From Anniella stebbinsi (Eukaryota > Chordata > Lepidosauria > Squamata > Anniellidae): 64,000 nt of DNA. Every line of letters starts with the position of its first letter. Position 1 is the stretch's first letter. Where the stretch lies: the NCBI GenBank assembly GCA_029215795.1, contig JARDYH010000005.1, positions 161,721,814-161,785,813 on the forward strand, in the 5' to 3' direction. A model generated the notes under the pieces. The model saw only the letters and a program-made list of their open reading frames with translations. It did no database searches and was not told where the DNA came from. Shown here in pieces: positions 56,047 through 64,000 of the stretch. A program made the position numbers and the translations under genes.

Positions 56047-56492
56047 GAATTATTACCCCCCCCGTCTGCCTGGTGACTCCTTCTTGCTCTTGCTGCAGAC
56101 AGCCAGCCCTATGCTTTCGTGTTATACTGGGGATTAACGTTCTTCCTCTTCACATATATTTTATCTCCGTCTCCCTCCCAGTATACTGTCAGCCAGCCAG
56201 CCAGCCCGCCTTATATCTCAATTATAAGTCCATAAATTACCTCCGTAATGGCGGCTCCTCTTCTTTATCCTCAGCTCATTTGGTTTCGATTTCAAAGCCA
56301 GGAAGATAGTGCCGCATTCCAGCTCACATTCATGCAGTTTATCACTTCCAGTCAATATATCATGCCTTTTATTACTCTCCAAACACTCCACAATAAGGAA
56401 TTAGTGCTTAATTCAATGCTTCTTTAAGGAGCTCAGAAGATCAGTGACTTCACCCCATCGCACTCCGGCCACGCCCCCGATGGCTTCTTCTT

Positions 56493-56700
56493 AAACATAA
56501 GAAAGTACGGAGTGGTATCAATGGCGGAGCTCCAAAGCCTATTTGCAATGTAATTGGCTGTGAGCATTGCTTCTCTTCAAAAATGAGCATGCAACTCAGA
56601 ATCTGTCAACATGGCATCTTTCATAGTTTGCAGAACTTTATTTCTCTTCTCTGCAACTCTATTCTGCCATGGTGAATGTGGGGCAGTCTGTCTCGCTGAA
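56493..56700 (-). repeat. 400-bp copia segment, copy 2, second part
   Basis: Continues copy 2 after the L1 and matches 45719-45926. Beyond 56700 copia sequence runs on without a break into the integrase-gag frame. Confidence 0.88.
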
Positions 56701-56810
56701 ATTCTTTTCTGTCTGAGCTACTTTTGGAATGTTTCAGCCATGAACTCCCCCCCTCTATCTGTCTGCAACTGCTTCACTTTGGTAGAGAATTTATGCTCTA
56801 CTCAGCTCAG

Positions 56811-58343
56811 CTAATCTTTGAAAACAGTAAACGTTTCGCTTTTGTTTTTCAGTACATAACAAAAACCATATCTGCTGTAGTTATCTACCAAAATTAAAAC
56901 ATACTTTGCCTCTCCTAATGTTGCAGTCATAGGACCAACTAAATCTGCATGTATTAGCTCAAACGTTTCTGTGGCAACTCTGCTACTCTTTTTACAGATA
57001 GGAGCGATCTTGGATTTGGCCACTTTACATGCAGTGCAGTCTAGATATTTGTTGCAGGCTTTTACATTTAGTCTTACACACATATCAGGCATTTTTTTGA
57101 GTATTTTGAACCCCACATGCACTAATCTTCTGTGAAGCAAATGCACACAATTATTATGCAAAGGTGTGTTGTTCATAACAGAATTCACATTTTTAGATTC
57201 TTCTAGACCTTTAGGCAACATCTCATAAAGATTGTTCTTAAGCACACCTAGGGCTACAACATTGTTTTGTTTGATCACTTCACATTTGTTGTTAAAGAAC
57301 GATATACAATATCTTTCCTTGTCTAAACAGGACACACTCAACAGATTGTGCTCTAGACATGGCACACAAAGAACTTTGTTTACAGTCTCACTAATACACG
57401 GTACATAAACAGAACTTTCTCCAGCAACGGCTGAAGACTTGCCATCTGCTAACGTGACATGGTCCCGGCTAGCAGAATGTAGACTTGTAAACAATCTTCG
57501 GTTGTTCACAATATGCTGACTGGAACCACTGTCTATCAACCAGGTACACTCAGGGTTGTTCTCTGCAGCTTTAACTACAGAGAGCTTTGGTCTTGCAGGG
57601 TTTTTTTTGCTTGTCGCTGTTTTCTCTTTTGTTTGGTTTGGACAATTCTTCTGCAGATGTCCAGGCAAACCACAACGAAAACAGCGCCAAACTGCAAACA
57701 CTTTCTCTTTATCTTCGCAAGCTGCTTGTTTAACAGGAATATCTCTCGGCTTGGCAGTCTGCCTCTCTAGCCTTTTTTGTTCTTCTTCCAGCAGCCGACC
57801 GGTCAGAAAACGAAGCGTCAGCTCAGCTTCTTGCATAGCCTCCAGACTCAAGACAAGGCTATCCCACGAATCATCCAGAGAGCTGAGAACGACATACACT
57901 TTGTGAGATTCAGTGAAGGACATGCCATGCTCTTCCAAGTCTGCAAACAACTGCCTCATCATGTTGAGGTGTGCAGATACGCTGGCTCCCGGTTCAAGTT
58001 GTGCTCTGTACAATTTTCTTGTTAGCATAACTTTGCTGGCTGCCGTTCCTCTCACATAAATCTCTCTGAGAGTTTTCCAGCATTCTTGCGCAGACATCAG
58101 CCTTCTCACATAAACAAGTTGGTTATCTTCTAAACACAAGATAATGCTGGCCAGGGCTTTCTCTATACTTCTCTGTTCTTCTTCATCTGGCTGGGCAGGA
58201 GGATCACTGACAACTGTCCATAAATTTTCTCTCCTTAGATATTGTTCCATTTTAATGCTCCAAGCCAGATAGTTGCTTTCATTCAAACGGCTCAGGGGTA
58301 AACCACCCATCGACATCCTTGCTGCCATCTCAAATAACTGCAC
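56811..58343 (-). CDS. Ty1/copia gag-protease-integrase (5' part), 510 codons
   Basis: One long frame. Residues about 15-190 are a copia gag (UBN2-like: 'LNESNYLAWSIKMEQYLRR', 'CWKTLREIY'). A zinc knuckle CX2CX4HX4C lies at 221-234 ('CFRCGLPGHLQKNC'). The aspartic protease active site is DSGS at 271-274. The integrase zinc domain has His404/His409 and Cys436/Cys439, and the integrase core start has Asp467 ('HADLVGP'). A stop near 56811 cuts the integrase before the second catalytic Asp. The following codons (about 56810-56700) continue the domain, so the stop is a mutation and not a natural end. In copia elements gag and pol are normally one continuous frame. Confidence 0.88.
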   Translation of the reverse strand: MQLFEMAARMSMGGLPLSRLNESNYLAWSIKMEQYLRRENLWTVVSDPPAQPDEEEQRSIEKALASIILCLEDNQLVYVRRLMSAQECWKTLREIYVRGTAASKVMLTRKLYRAQLEPGASVSAHLNMMRQLFADLEEHGMSFTESHKVYVVLSSLDDSWDSLVLSLEAMQEAELTLRFLTGRLLEEEQKRLERQTAKPRDIPVKQAACEDKEKVFAVWRCFRCGLPGHLQKNCPNQTKEKTATSKKNPARPKLSVVKAAENNPECTWLIDSGSSQHIVNNRRLFTSLHSASRDHVTLADGKSSAVAGESSVYVPCISETVNKVLCVPCLEHNLLSVSCLDKERYCISFFNNKCEVIKQNNVVALGVLKNNLYEMLPKGLEESKNVNSVMNNTPLHNNCVHLLHRRLVHVGFKILKKMPDMCVRLNVKACNKYLDCTACKVAKSKIAPICKKSSRVATETFELIHADLVGPMTATLGEAKYVLILVDNYSRYGFCYVLKNKSETFTVFKD

Positions 58344-58497
58344 ACAGATGTCTTGCTTGCTTTTCAGCTCTTAGCCCCTCCAAGGCATACAGCAAAGACA
58401 CTCACCAAACTGCAGATTTGAGAAGTCACTCTTCACTTCCAGGATTCTCACAACACTCTGCCACCACACAGGGAGTCCTCTAGGCAGTCTGGGCAGT

Positions 58498-58511
58498 CTG
58501 GGCCCATAACC
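58498..58511 (-). promoter_or_regulatory. copia primer binding site (initiator tRNA-Met anticodon arm)
   Basis: The plus strand reads CTGGGCCCATAACC directly against the LTR edge at 58512. This equals the anticodon stem-loop of vertebrate initiator tRNA-Met (anticodon CAT within it). Copia-type elements are known to prime from an internally cut half of this tRNA, so the position and sequence fit a functional primer site. Confidence 0.85.
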
Positions 58512-59010
58512 TATCACGGTTTTTTGATGCACTGCACTCTCTGAGCATGCATGGAGTGCAAGCATACAGCCGCGGAAAAATAACAGAGGTCGCTGGTAGC
58601 AGGCAGATGTCCTGGTAGCAAAAAATACTCAGACACAGTAGCGTTTCAAACTACTAGACTAAGTTTACTGTACAAGTATTTACAGAGAAGAAAAAACATT
58701 ATCTAACATCTCATCTGTCTCCAACTCTCCCAGAACCTCTAGCATTCCAACAACCTGTTACATCACATGCTGTACCTTTATAGCACTGTGAACCTATCAC
58801 AGTGTTGACTGTATATCTCCCTATGTGTTGCTATGCTTTACAGTACAGAAGGAAGAAAATCAAATGACCTTGGTCTTAGAGCTAACCAGCTGCACTCCAT
58901 TTGGCAACTGTACAGAACACTTTAGATAGCAGCCTCAAATGGTTCTTTCTTTCTTACTTAGTTACAGAAAAAACCTTCCACTGTACATTTAACCAAATAA
59001 AAAGTTGACA
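58512..59010 (-). repeat. copia 5' LTR
   Basis: Minus strand TGTCAAC...CCGTGATA. Carries the copia promoter and 5' end. Differs from the 3' LTR mainly at sites where this copy has G (sense strand) and the other has A. Confidence 0.92.
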
Positions 59011-59991
59011 GAATGCGCATATCGTGAATTGGAATGTTAACTCGTTTCCTCTGCCTGAGTTCCAATGCCCGAGTTACAGTGATTATTTCAGCGGCTTGGG
59101 TAGCTTCTCTTGCCACAAGACTTCAGAGTCATTTACTACTGCACACCCAGTTGTTCTGGTTCTATTTTCAACTGAGCTGGATCTATCAACATACAACGTG
59201 AGTTCGGCACTCACCAGGGGCTTATCACTCAAATCTCTCTCTCGCCTGGGTGACTTGGTTCAGCACGGTGAGGCAATCGGAAGGTGTAGTCCTGGTGGGC
59301 TCTGGCATCAGGGTAGTCGGGTTCAGGGCAGCTACTCGATGGGAGGTCAGGCTAGGATTTGAGAGCTCAGAGCTCAGCTTCCTACTGACAGCTCATACCC
59401 CAGAAAGACTACTTTTTCCTGATAAATCTGTGCCTTTTTCTGGGTCACTTTGTAGCTTCTTTCTCTTAGCCAATTCAGAAGGGACACCAGGGAGGCTTCA
59501 GTCCCCTTCGAGTTTCTAACTTCAATGGGTACTGTCAAAGACTCACAGGGCCAGGTCTTTCTTTAAGGGCAATTTTTATGGGGGCAACTTGATTTGCCCT
59601 AGCTGGAGCTCTTCTAGACCAGACTTGAGGATTTACTCCAGGCAATGTAGGGTTAAATGCAGCTTGGGAGGCATTCTTCTCTCGGTGGGCCATCTGGTAA
59701 TTAGATCCCTGTTGCTTAGGGATTTCTACACACATTTTGGAATGAGTATATCTCGTCCTAATAAGGCGACAGGGCAGGAGGGGGACACACAAATTCATGC
59801 TGTAAAACCTGGTTCTCAATCTTGGTGAGAAGAGGTGGGCTGACATTTAATTTTTGCTTTTTCTCTTCTATGCCTTCAAGTAGGACATGCTTAGTGCTTT
59901 TATGCAGAGGAGGTCCAGGTAACATGGAAAAGGTCATGTCAGTATTAATAAGTCCACTTAATTCTTTGCCATCCACTGTTAAAACAATCAT
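59011..59991 (-). pseudogene. Provirus protease, RT start and RNase H start, broken
   Basis: The protease region 59991-59770 has the expected hydrophobic strands, but the active-site Asp-Thr-Gly is degenerate ('INTDMTFS'). Next come 'NPQVWSRRAPARANQ' and 'QYPLKLETRRGLKP', the N-terminus of a gammaretroviral-type RT (about 59650-59510). Then, without the RT palm, the connection region ('ALNPTTLMPEP') and 'LYVDRSSSVENR', the RNase H start, lead to the copia junction at 59011. The catalytic core of RT is deleted. Stops are present. Confidence 0.75.
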
Positions 59992-60048
59992 AGAGTCCTC
60001 TTTAGAGCTTCTGCTCTGAAGGGTGGTGGCTTTGGACCCCGGTCCCCA

Positions 60049-61170
60049 TCATTGCTCTTCGCTTTCCGCTCTAAACATTCTCGCTTCTGCTCCAGGCTTA
60101 GGACCCCCCTTTTTGTTTGGGCAATCTCGCTTCTGGTGCCCAATTTTTCTTTTGCAATATGCGCATTGTTCTTTCTCAAGCGGTGGCTGTCTGTCTCTCT
60201 TACTCCCCTCTTTCCCATCTGGCTTTCTGCCTATCTCAACTGCCATAAAATTCACTTGCTGTTTCATTCTTTTATCTTGCTCTCTCGACCCAACTGACAA
60301 CAGCTTCTCAGGCCCCCCTTTTCTAACTTCTGTAACTTTTTCTTAATCAAGGAAAACAGCCGGGCTTTCATCTCTTCTCTGCTGAACATAACTTTAACTA
60401 CAGCCTTCCAAAGGCTTTCCACAATCAACTTCAAGTACTTGGCACAAGCCGCGTGGTCTGCCAGCCCTGATCCAAGGGGCACAAACCTTCCATCTCAGCC
60501 GCCTCTCGGCCACTGTCAGTAAGTCTCTGTGCAGAATGTTTCTCAGCAGCAGTCAAAAAGGTACCTATTAACATTTGAACATCAGCCCAATTTGGCTGGT
60601 GTATTTTTCTAATATTCTGAAACAACGTTATCATTTTTCTCAGGATCATCAGAAAAGAAGGGTTGTGTTTTTTTCCCAGTTAAACAGATTAGACATAGTG
60701 AAAGGAAGATATATAAATGTGGGCCCCCCTCTGTCATTACTTGTCGCAAGGGCATCTCTTTAAAGGGAGTTTTAAATTCTTTTCTCTTTCTTCTTAAAGC
60801 TGTGTGCTGGGGAGTCAGGATGCAAGCAGCCTGCCTAGTTTCTTCCAAGAGGCCCTCATAGGGAGGGGGATTTACAGCCACGGTCTCATTTTCCCCTGAG
60901 CCATCACTGCCAGCTTGTAGAGACAGAACTGGCATTGCAGGGGACAGGGAAGCATGCTCAGAAGAGGAGCCCTGATTTCTGGCTTCTTTTCTCATAAATT
61001 CTCATAAAGTGGCCGCCCCCTGGGAGCAGAGGGGCCGCGGAGTCAAGTTCAGTGCACGAGGCTCTGAGTCAGGCGGAGGAGTTGCCAGGTGGTTCCCCTG
61101 ATGCTGCCCAGCCTGAGCCTGTTGAAGAACCCGTCTCCCCTTCTTCTGCCCGGGTCTTGCCATCATGGCC
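60049..61170 (-). pseudogene. Provirus gag, broken
   Basis: Frame 60995-60609 holds 'NPPPYEG', a PPxY late-domain motif, then a 'MPLRQV' segment that resembles the start of a gammaretroviral capsid. Frames 60649-60431 and 60482-60264 hold capsid remnants. Frame 60300-60049 ends in a zinc knuckle 'CAYCKRKIGHQKRDC' (CX2CX4HX4C), as in gammaretroviral nucleocapsid with one knuckle. Frameshifts separate the parts. A matrix-like region may extend to 61170. Confidence 0.75.
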
Positions 61171-61377
61171 TTACACATTTGTCCTATGCATTCCTTAATC
61201 TAACCTGGTTCTCTTTGAACTCAATACTGCCATGGATCTATATACACATGTTGGTCCTATGACTTACGTTCAGTTACAATAATATGCAGTTTAGAAATCA
61301 AACCAGAATCAAAAGAACTCTCTGGTGGCCACCCAGATAACAAAACTGGCCATTCTCTCTGACCCAGTCTGATTAAC

Positions 61378-61669
61378 TAGGGTGACCAGATAAAATCCAG
61401 GTCAGGGCTCAAGTAACTTTAACAGTTGTAGAGAAAAGGGAATTTCAGCCCGTGTCATTTGTATGCAATTAGTTCCTGGTGAAATTCCCTCTTCATCACA
61501 ACAGTTAAAGGTGCAGGGACCCTGCCTTCTTTTGTATATGCTCACTCTAGTATAGTGCCTGCACCTTTAACTGTTGTGATGAAGAGGGAATTTCACCAGG
61601 AACTAATTGCATACAAATGACACTGGCTGGAATTCCTTTTTCTGACCTGGATTTTATCTGGTCACCCTA
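61378..61669. mobile_element. Palindromic hAT-like MITE
   Basis: Ends TAGGGTGACCAGATAAAATC and GATTTTATCTGGTCACCCTA. Same arms as the copies at 33096, 36519 and 41107, with a small deletion in the right arm. No TSD is visible, so one flank may have been lost. Confidence 0.85.
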
Positions 61670-62559
61670 GGCAAGGGGCCACGGCTCTTCTCACTCTCAC
61701 CAACAACGCTCCATATATAAATGCACCCCTTCGGAGGCTGGTGGCTCCTATGCCATTGGGGCAGTGAATCCACTCTGGGTTTCATCCAGAACACCAGAGG
61801 AGCTATCCTAGAAGCTGGACCCATTTTGGCAATTGGTTTCAGCACCTTTAGAGTTCTGACAGAAGCCTAGAGTAGGTTCATTGTCAGACACTGGCATTGG
61901 ATGCTTTTCCACACAACAAAAGGAAATGTATCTAACATAGATAGCTAACCTCTTTCTCTCTCTCTCTCTCTCTGCTTCTCCCCTTTGCAGCTTCTTATAA
62001 CCTGGGCTGCTGCTTCCAGACCCACAACTGCATTCTCTTCTTTCTTCCTCCTCCTCTTTCTCCCAAGTCTCTTTGATGCCCCTTGTCAATGTTTACAAAC
62101 ATGGAACATCAAGGGACACATTCTCTTGCTTGGCCAATCAGCGATCGTGGAAGGGGCTGTTGCCCTGGAGAAGTGCAGACCAGAAGAGGTTGTGTTGATG
62201 AGTTGTTAATCAGGTGCGAAGTGAACAAATCCTGATCAAAAATGTACTGAAACAAAGTTCTCATACCTCCCTGTGTCTTGCATTCCCACAAACTCAACCT
62301 CCTTTACTACTGGGAGTACTAGTTCTCCAAAGGTGATCTCAGACTTCAACAGTCCTAAGGAAATGTTCACTCCCCAAGCCTATCATTATTTCTGGTAGGG
62401 AAGCTGACATTGGTGGCAATGGAGTGACACAGGGGGAGAAAAGGGTGAACCCCCCTCCCTACACACCACAATCCTGCTGAAAATCAAGCCCCACTGCCTG
62501 CTATGAATGGAAGCAGATGTACTGTATTTTGCATTCCTTCTCATTTGGCTTTTACCCTA
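61670..62559. other. 0.9 kb without a supported gene
   Basis: A (CT)n tract at about 61954-61976 is followed by an acceptor-like 'cttctcccctttgcag' (61976-61991) and a short frame with a Cys-Cys pair. No matching upstream exon or donor site is visible. No repeat termini recognised. Confidence 0.4.
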
Positions 62560-63075
62560 TAAGAATCAAATCCCTTTTTTTAATCTCAGTTTTGCTAATC
62601 CTATGACATACTTGACCAATAACATATTTATGAACAACACCAGGTAAGCATAGTTGTGCTGATGCTCCCATTTATTCATTTTTGAAAATCACTGTGCAAC
62701 GTGCACCTCAGGACTAAGCAAAACTTGGAGAAGGGAAATATTTTGTGTAGGTTGGAGGCATTTAAAACCTTATGATCAATTTAAATTACGCCCCCGGTCA
62801 AAGCTGTTTCTTTGAGTATGTGTAGGTGTGTGGACAGGATGGCTGCTTTGAGCACCAAACTTTGGGGGGACACCAAAATAACCCCCTAAATGTGGTGGCA
62901 GTGCTTGAGCTTCTCCCCTTTGCAGGCCATCTATGCAGACATTCCACCCAGAGAGTGAGTGATGCCCCGACCTCTTACTCTGAGGAATCTCCCAGAGCAA
63001 GAGAGCAGGTGGCTCTGCAGGTCTCTCATGACCCAAAAAATTGAATTACATTGCTCATAAGAGAGATTGCCAGGT
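62560..63075. repeat. Direct-repeat segment, copy 2 (partner at 17.1 kb)
   Basis: Colinear with 17110-17740 in the same orientation. Lacks the (CA)n tract. Ends shortly before a hAT-like element begins at 63086. Confidence 0.6.
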
Positions 63076-63085
63076 TCAAAAGTAG

Positions 63086-63800
63086 TAGGGTGACCAGATC
63101 GCCCGGGGTTTCCCGGTCCTAACCGGGAAACCTGGAGGAATCCGGGCCAACCAGGGGGCGGCGGGGGAAAACTGGGGCTGTGGGGGGTCACACAGCGGCG
63201 GTGGTAGACCCGGTAGGTCCGGGCTGGGTTTTGGGGGGGATGGGAGCGCGAGGCAGGAGGTGGGAGCCCCCCCCACTTACCTGCTGAGGCGGCTGCTTCC
63301 CTCCGGTGCTCAAATCTACTGAGAAACAAGCTTCGCAGCCTGTCCCTCAGTATCGCGCTGGGTGATGATATCATCACCTGGCATTATACTGAGGGACAGG
63401 CCGCGAAGCCTGTTTCTCAGTAGATTTGAGCATCGGATGGAAGTGGCTGCCCCTGCAGGTAAGGAGTGTGAGGTGCAAGGGAGGCGCGGAGCGCGCGAGG
63501 CGCGAGGGCCCCCCCACTTACCTGCTGGGGCAGCTGCTTCCCTCCGGTGCTTGAATCTACTGAGAAACAGGCTTCACGGCCTGTCCCTCAGTAATGCGCT
63601 GGGTGATGATGTCATCACCCGGCGTTCTACTGAGGGACAGGCTGCGAAGCCTGTTTCTCAGTAGATTCGAGCACCGGAGGGAAGCGGCTGCCCCTGCAGG
63701 TAAGGAGCGCGAGGCGGGAGGCGGTAGGGCCCTCCACTTACCTGCTGGGGCGGCTGCTTCCCTCCAGTGCACAAATGCACTGAGAAACAGGCTTCGTGGC
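63086..63800. mobile_element. hAT-like hairpin-array element with TAGGGTGACCA end
   Basis: Starts TAGGGTGACCAGATCGCCCG. The core is a series of palindromes with centres near 63370 (GATGATATCATC) and 63612 (GATG-T-CATC), arms containing 'tactgagaaacaggcttcg' and 'ctgagggacaggc', and inverted AGGTAAG / CTTACCT pairs. The spacing of about 242 bp is close to the unit of the TAGGGATGTGCAC elements. The right end lies outside or is unresolved. Confidence 0.7.
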
Positions 63801-63976
63801 CTGCTCCCCATTTACCGACCTTGGTAGGAAACAAGTGCTCAGTGTTAGGGAGCGTCAACAAATTCCTTGTTGGGTGGCTAAAGCAGCTTTAGTAAAGCTG
63901 CTTTTGCTACCAGACAAGGAATTTGTTGACGCTCCCTAACGCTGAGCACTTGTTTCCTGCCGAGGCGGGGAGCAGC
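63801..63976. repeat. 176-bp near-perfect hairpin at the window end
   Basis: Outer arms 63819-63870 and 63915-63965 are reverse complements with few mismatches (start 'ccttggtaggaaacaagtg', end 'cacttgtttcctgccgagg'), extended outwards by CTGCTCCCC / GGGGAGCAG. A second small hairpin (AAAGCAGCTTTA / TAAAGCTGCTTT) fills the loop. Confidence 0.8.
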
Positions 63977-64000
63977 GCGGGCATTTTAAATCAGGCTCTT

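Larger units (their letters stand above)
50859..56478 (-). mobile_element. Nearly full-length L1, minus strand, TSD GATGGCTTCTTCTT
   Basis: 14-bp TSD at 50845-50858 and 56479-56492. 5' UTR about 56478-56047, ORF1 56046-55036, spacer 55035-54807, ORF2 54806-50989, 3' UTR and a (TA)n/A-rich tail to 50859. It has the complete L1 structure, but ORF2 has a premature stop and frameshifts, so it cannot move by itself. Confidence 0.93.
42293..59010 (-). mobile_element. Ty1/copia retrotransposon with three nested insertions
   Basis: Two 499-bp LTRs (42293-42791 and 58512-59010) flanked by a perfect 5-bp TSD GAATG (42288-42292 and 59011-59015). The domain order on the minus strand is gag, zinc knuckle, protease, integrase, RT, RNase H, that is integrase before RT, which defines Ty1/copia. 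It contains a plus-strand L2 fragment (42868-43797), a plus-strand L1 (45927-50666) and a minus-strand L1 (50859-56478). Without them it would be about 5.4 kb, a normal copia length. LTRs differ at about 16 of 499 positions (about 3%). Confidence 0.93.
38660..61370 (-). mobile_element. Degraded gammaretrovirus-like provirus, minus strand, with nested insertions
   Basis: Right to left on the minus strand: gag (about 61170-60049), protease (59991-59770), RT start and RNase H start (59740-59011), then after the Ty1/copia insertion RNase H end (42292-42116), integrase (41928-41647 and further), and unresolved 3' sequence to a candidate LTR at 38660-39118. It is broken by stops, a deletion of the RT core, a copia element, a hAT-like element (39539-40602) and a MITE (41107-41426). 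It is a fossil and not capable of expression as a virus. The 5' LTR is not found. Confidence 0.75.

Noticed and set aside
61985..62110. Possible extra Ly6-type exon: strong acceptor-like 'ctctctgcttctcccctttgcag' followed by a frame with CCFQTHNC
   Set aside because: The Cys-Cys to Cys spacing is five residues, not four. The family Asn after the last Cys is missing, the frame stops soon in a poor context, and no partner exon or donor is visible. The pyrimidine tract is a plain (CT)n microsatellite.

Overview
The window is a piece of a vertebrate nuclear genome, most probably from a squamate reptile (lizard or snake). The reasons are the repeat mix (L1 and L2/CR1-type LINEs still carrying long reading frames, a Ty1/copia element, a degraded gammaretrovirus-like provirus, many short hAT-like elements, many microsatellites) together with one small three-exon gene of the Ly6/three-finger family. 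Only that gene looks like a host protein-coding gene. Almost everything else that codes is a retroelement relic.

Layout. 1-7,134: an old L1 on the minus strand, split by an L2 tail plus hAT-like block (1,512-2,862) and by a 712-bp inverted-repeat insertion with a hammerhead-ribozyme-like motif (4,540-5,251). 7,390-15,490: a second, different LINE on the plus strand, split by two hAT-like self-complementary elements (9,983-11,378 and 12,666-14,957), each with a perfect 8-bp target duplication. 15,560-26,240: mostly non-coding, with short MITEs, a palindromic MITE at 22,420-22,739 and an L2 copy with a 435-codon open frame (24,644-25,951). 26,272-34,336: the Ly6/three-finger gene, with TATA box, three exons in the classical phase-1/phase-1 arrangement and a poly(A) signal. 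Its introns are full of MITEs.

The gene lies between two inverted homologous arms (about 22,900-24,040 and 36,290-38,530). A wider pair of directly repeated segments (about 17,110-17,740 and 62,560-63,075) lies outside them.

38,660-61,370 is a nest whose insertion order can be read from target duplications. A minus-strand provirus (gag-pro-pol) was hit in its RNase H region by a minus-strand Ty1/copia element (42,293-59,010, TSD GAATG, 499-bp LTRs, primer site matching the anticodon arm of initiator tRNA-Met). The copia element was then hit by an L2 fragment (42,868-43,797) and by a 5'-truncated L1 (45,927-50,666) flanked by a 400-bp duplication of copia sequence. The second copy of that duplication was later hit by a nearly full-length L1 in the opposite direction (50,859-56,478, 14-bp TSD).

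The most unusual structure at large scale is a set of hAT-like elements (8-bp TSDs, ends TAGGG-TGTGCAC or TAGGGTGACCA) made of stacked palindromes. Several contain tandem ~236-bp hairpin units, and families with different ends share similar hairpin cores. All coordinates were read by eye. Repeat boundaries not set by a target duplication are good to roughly 10-50 bp.
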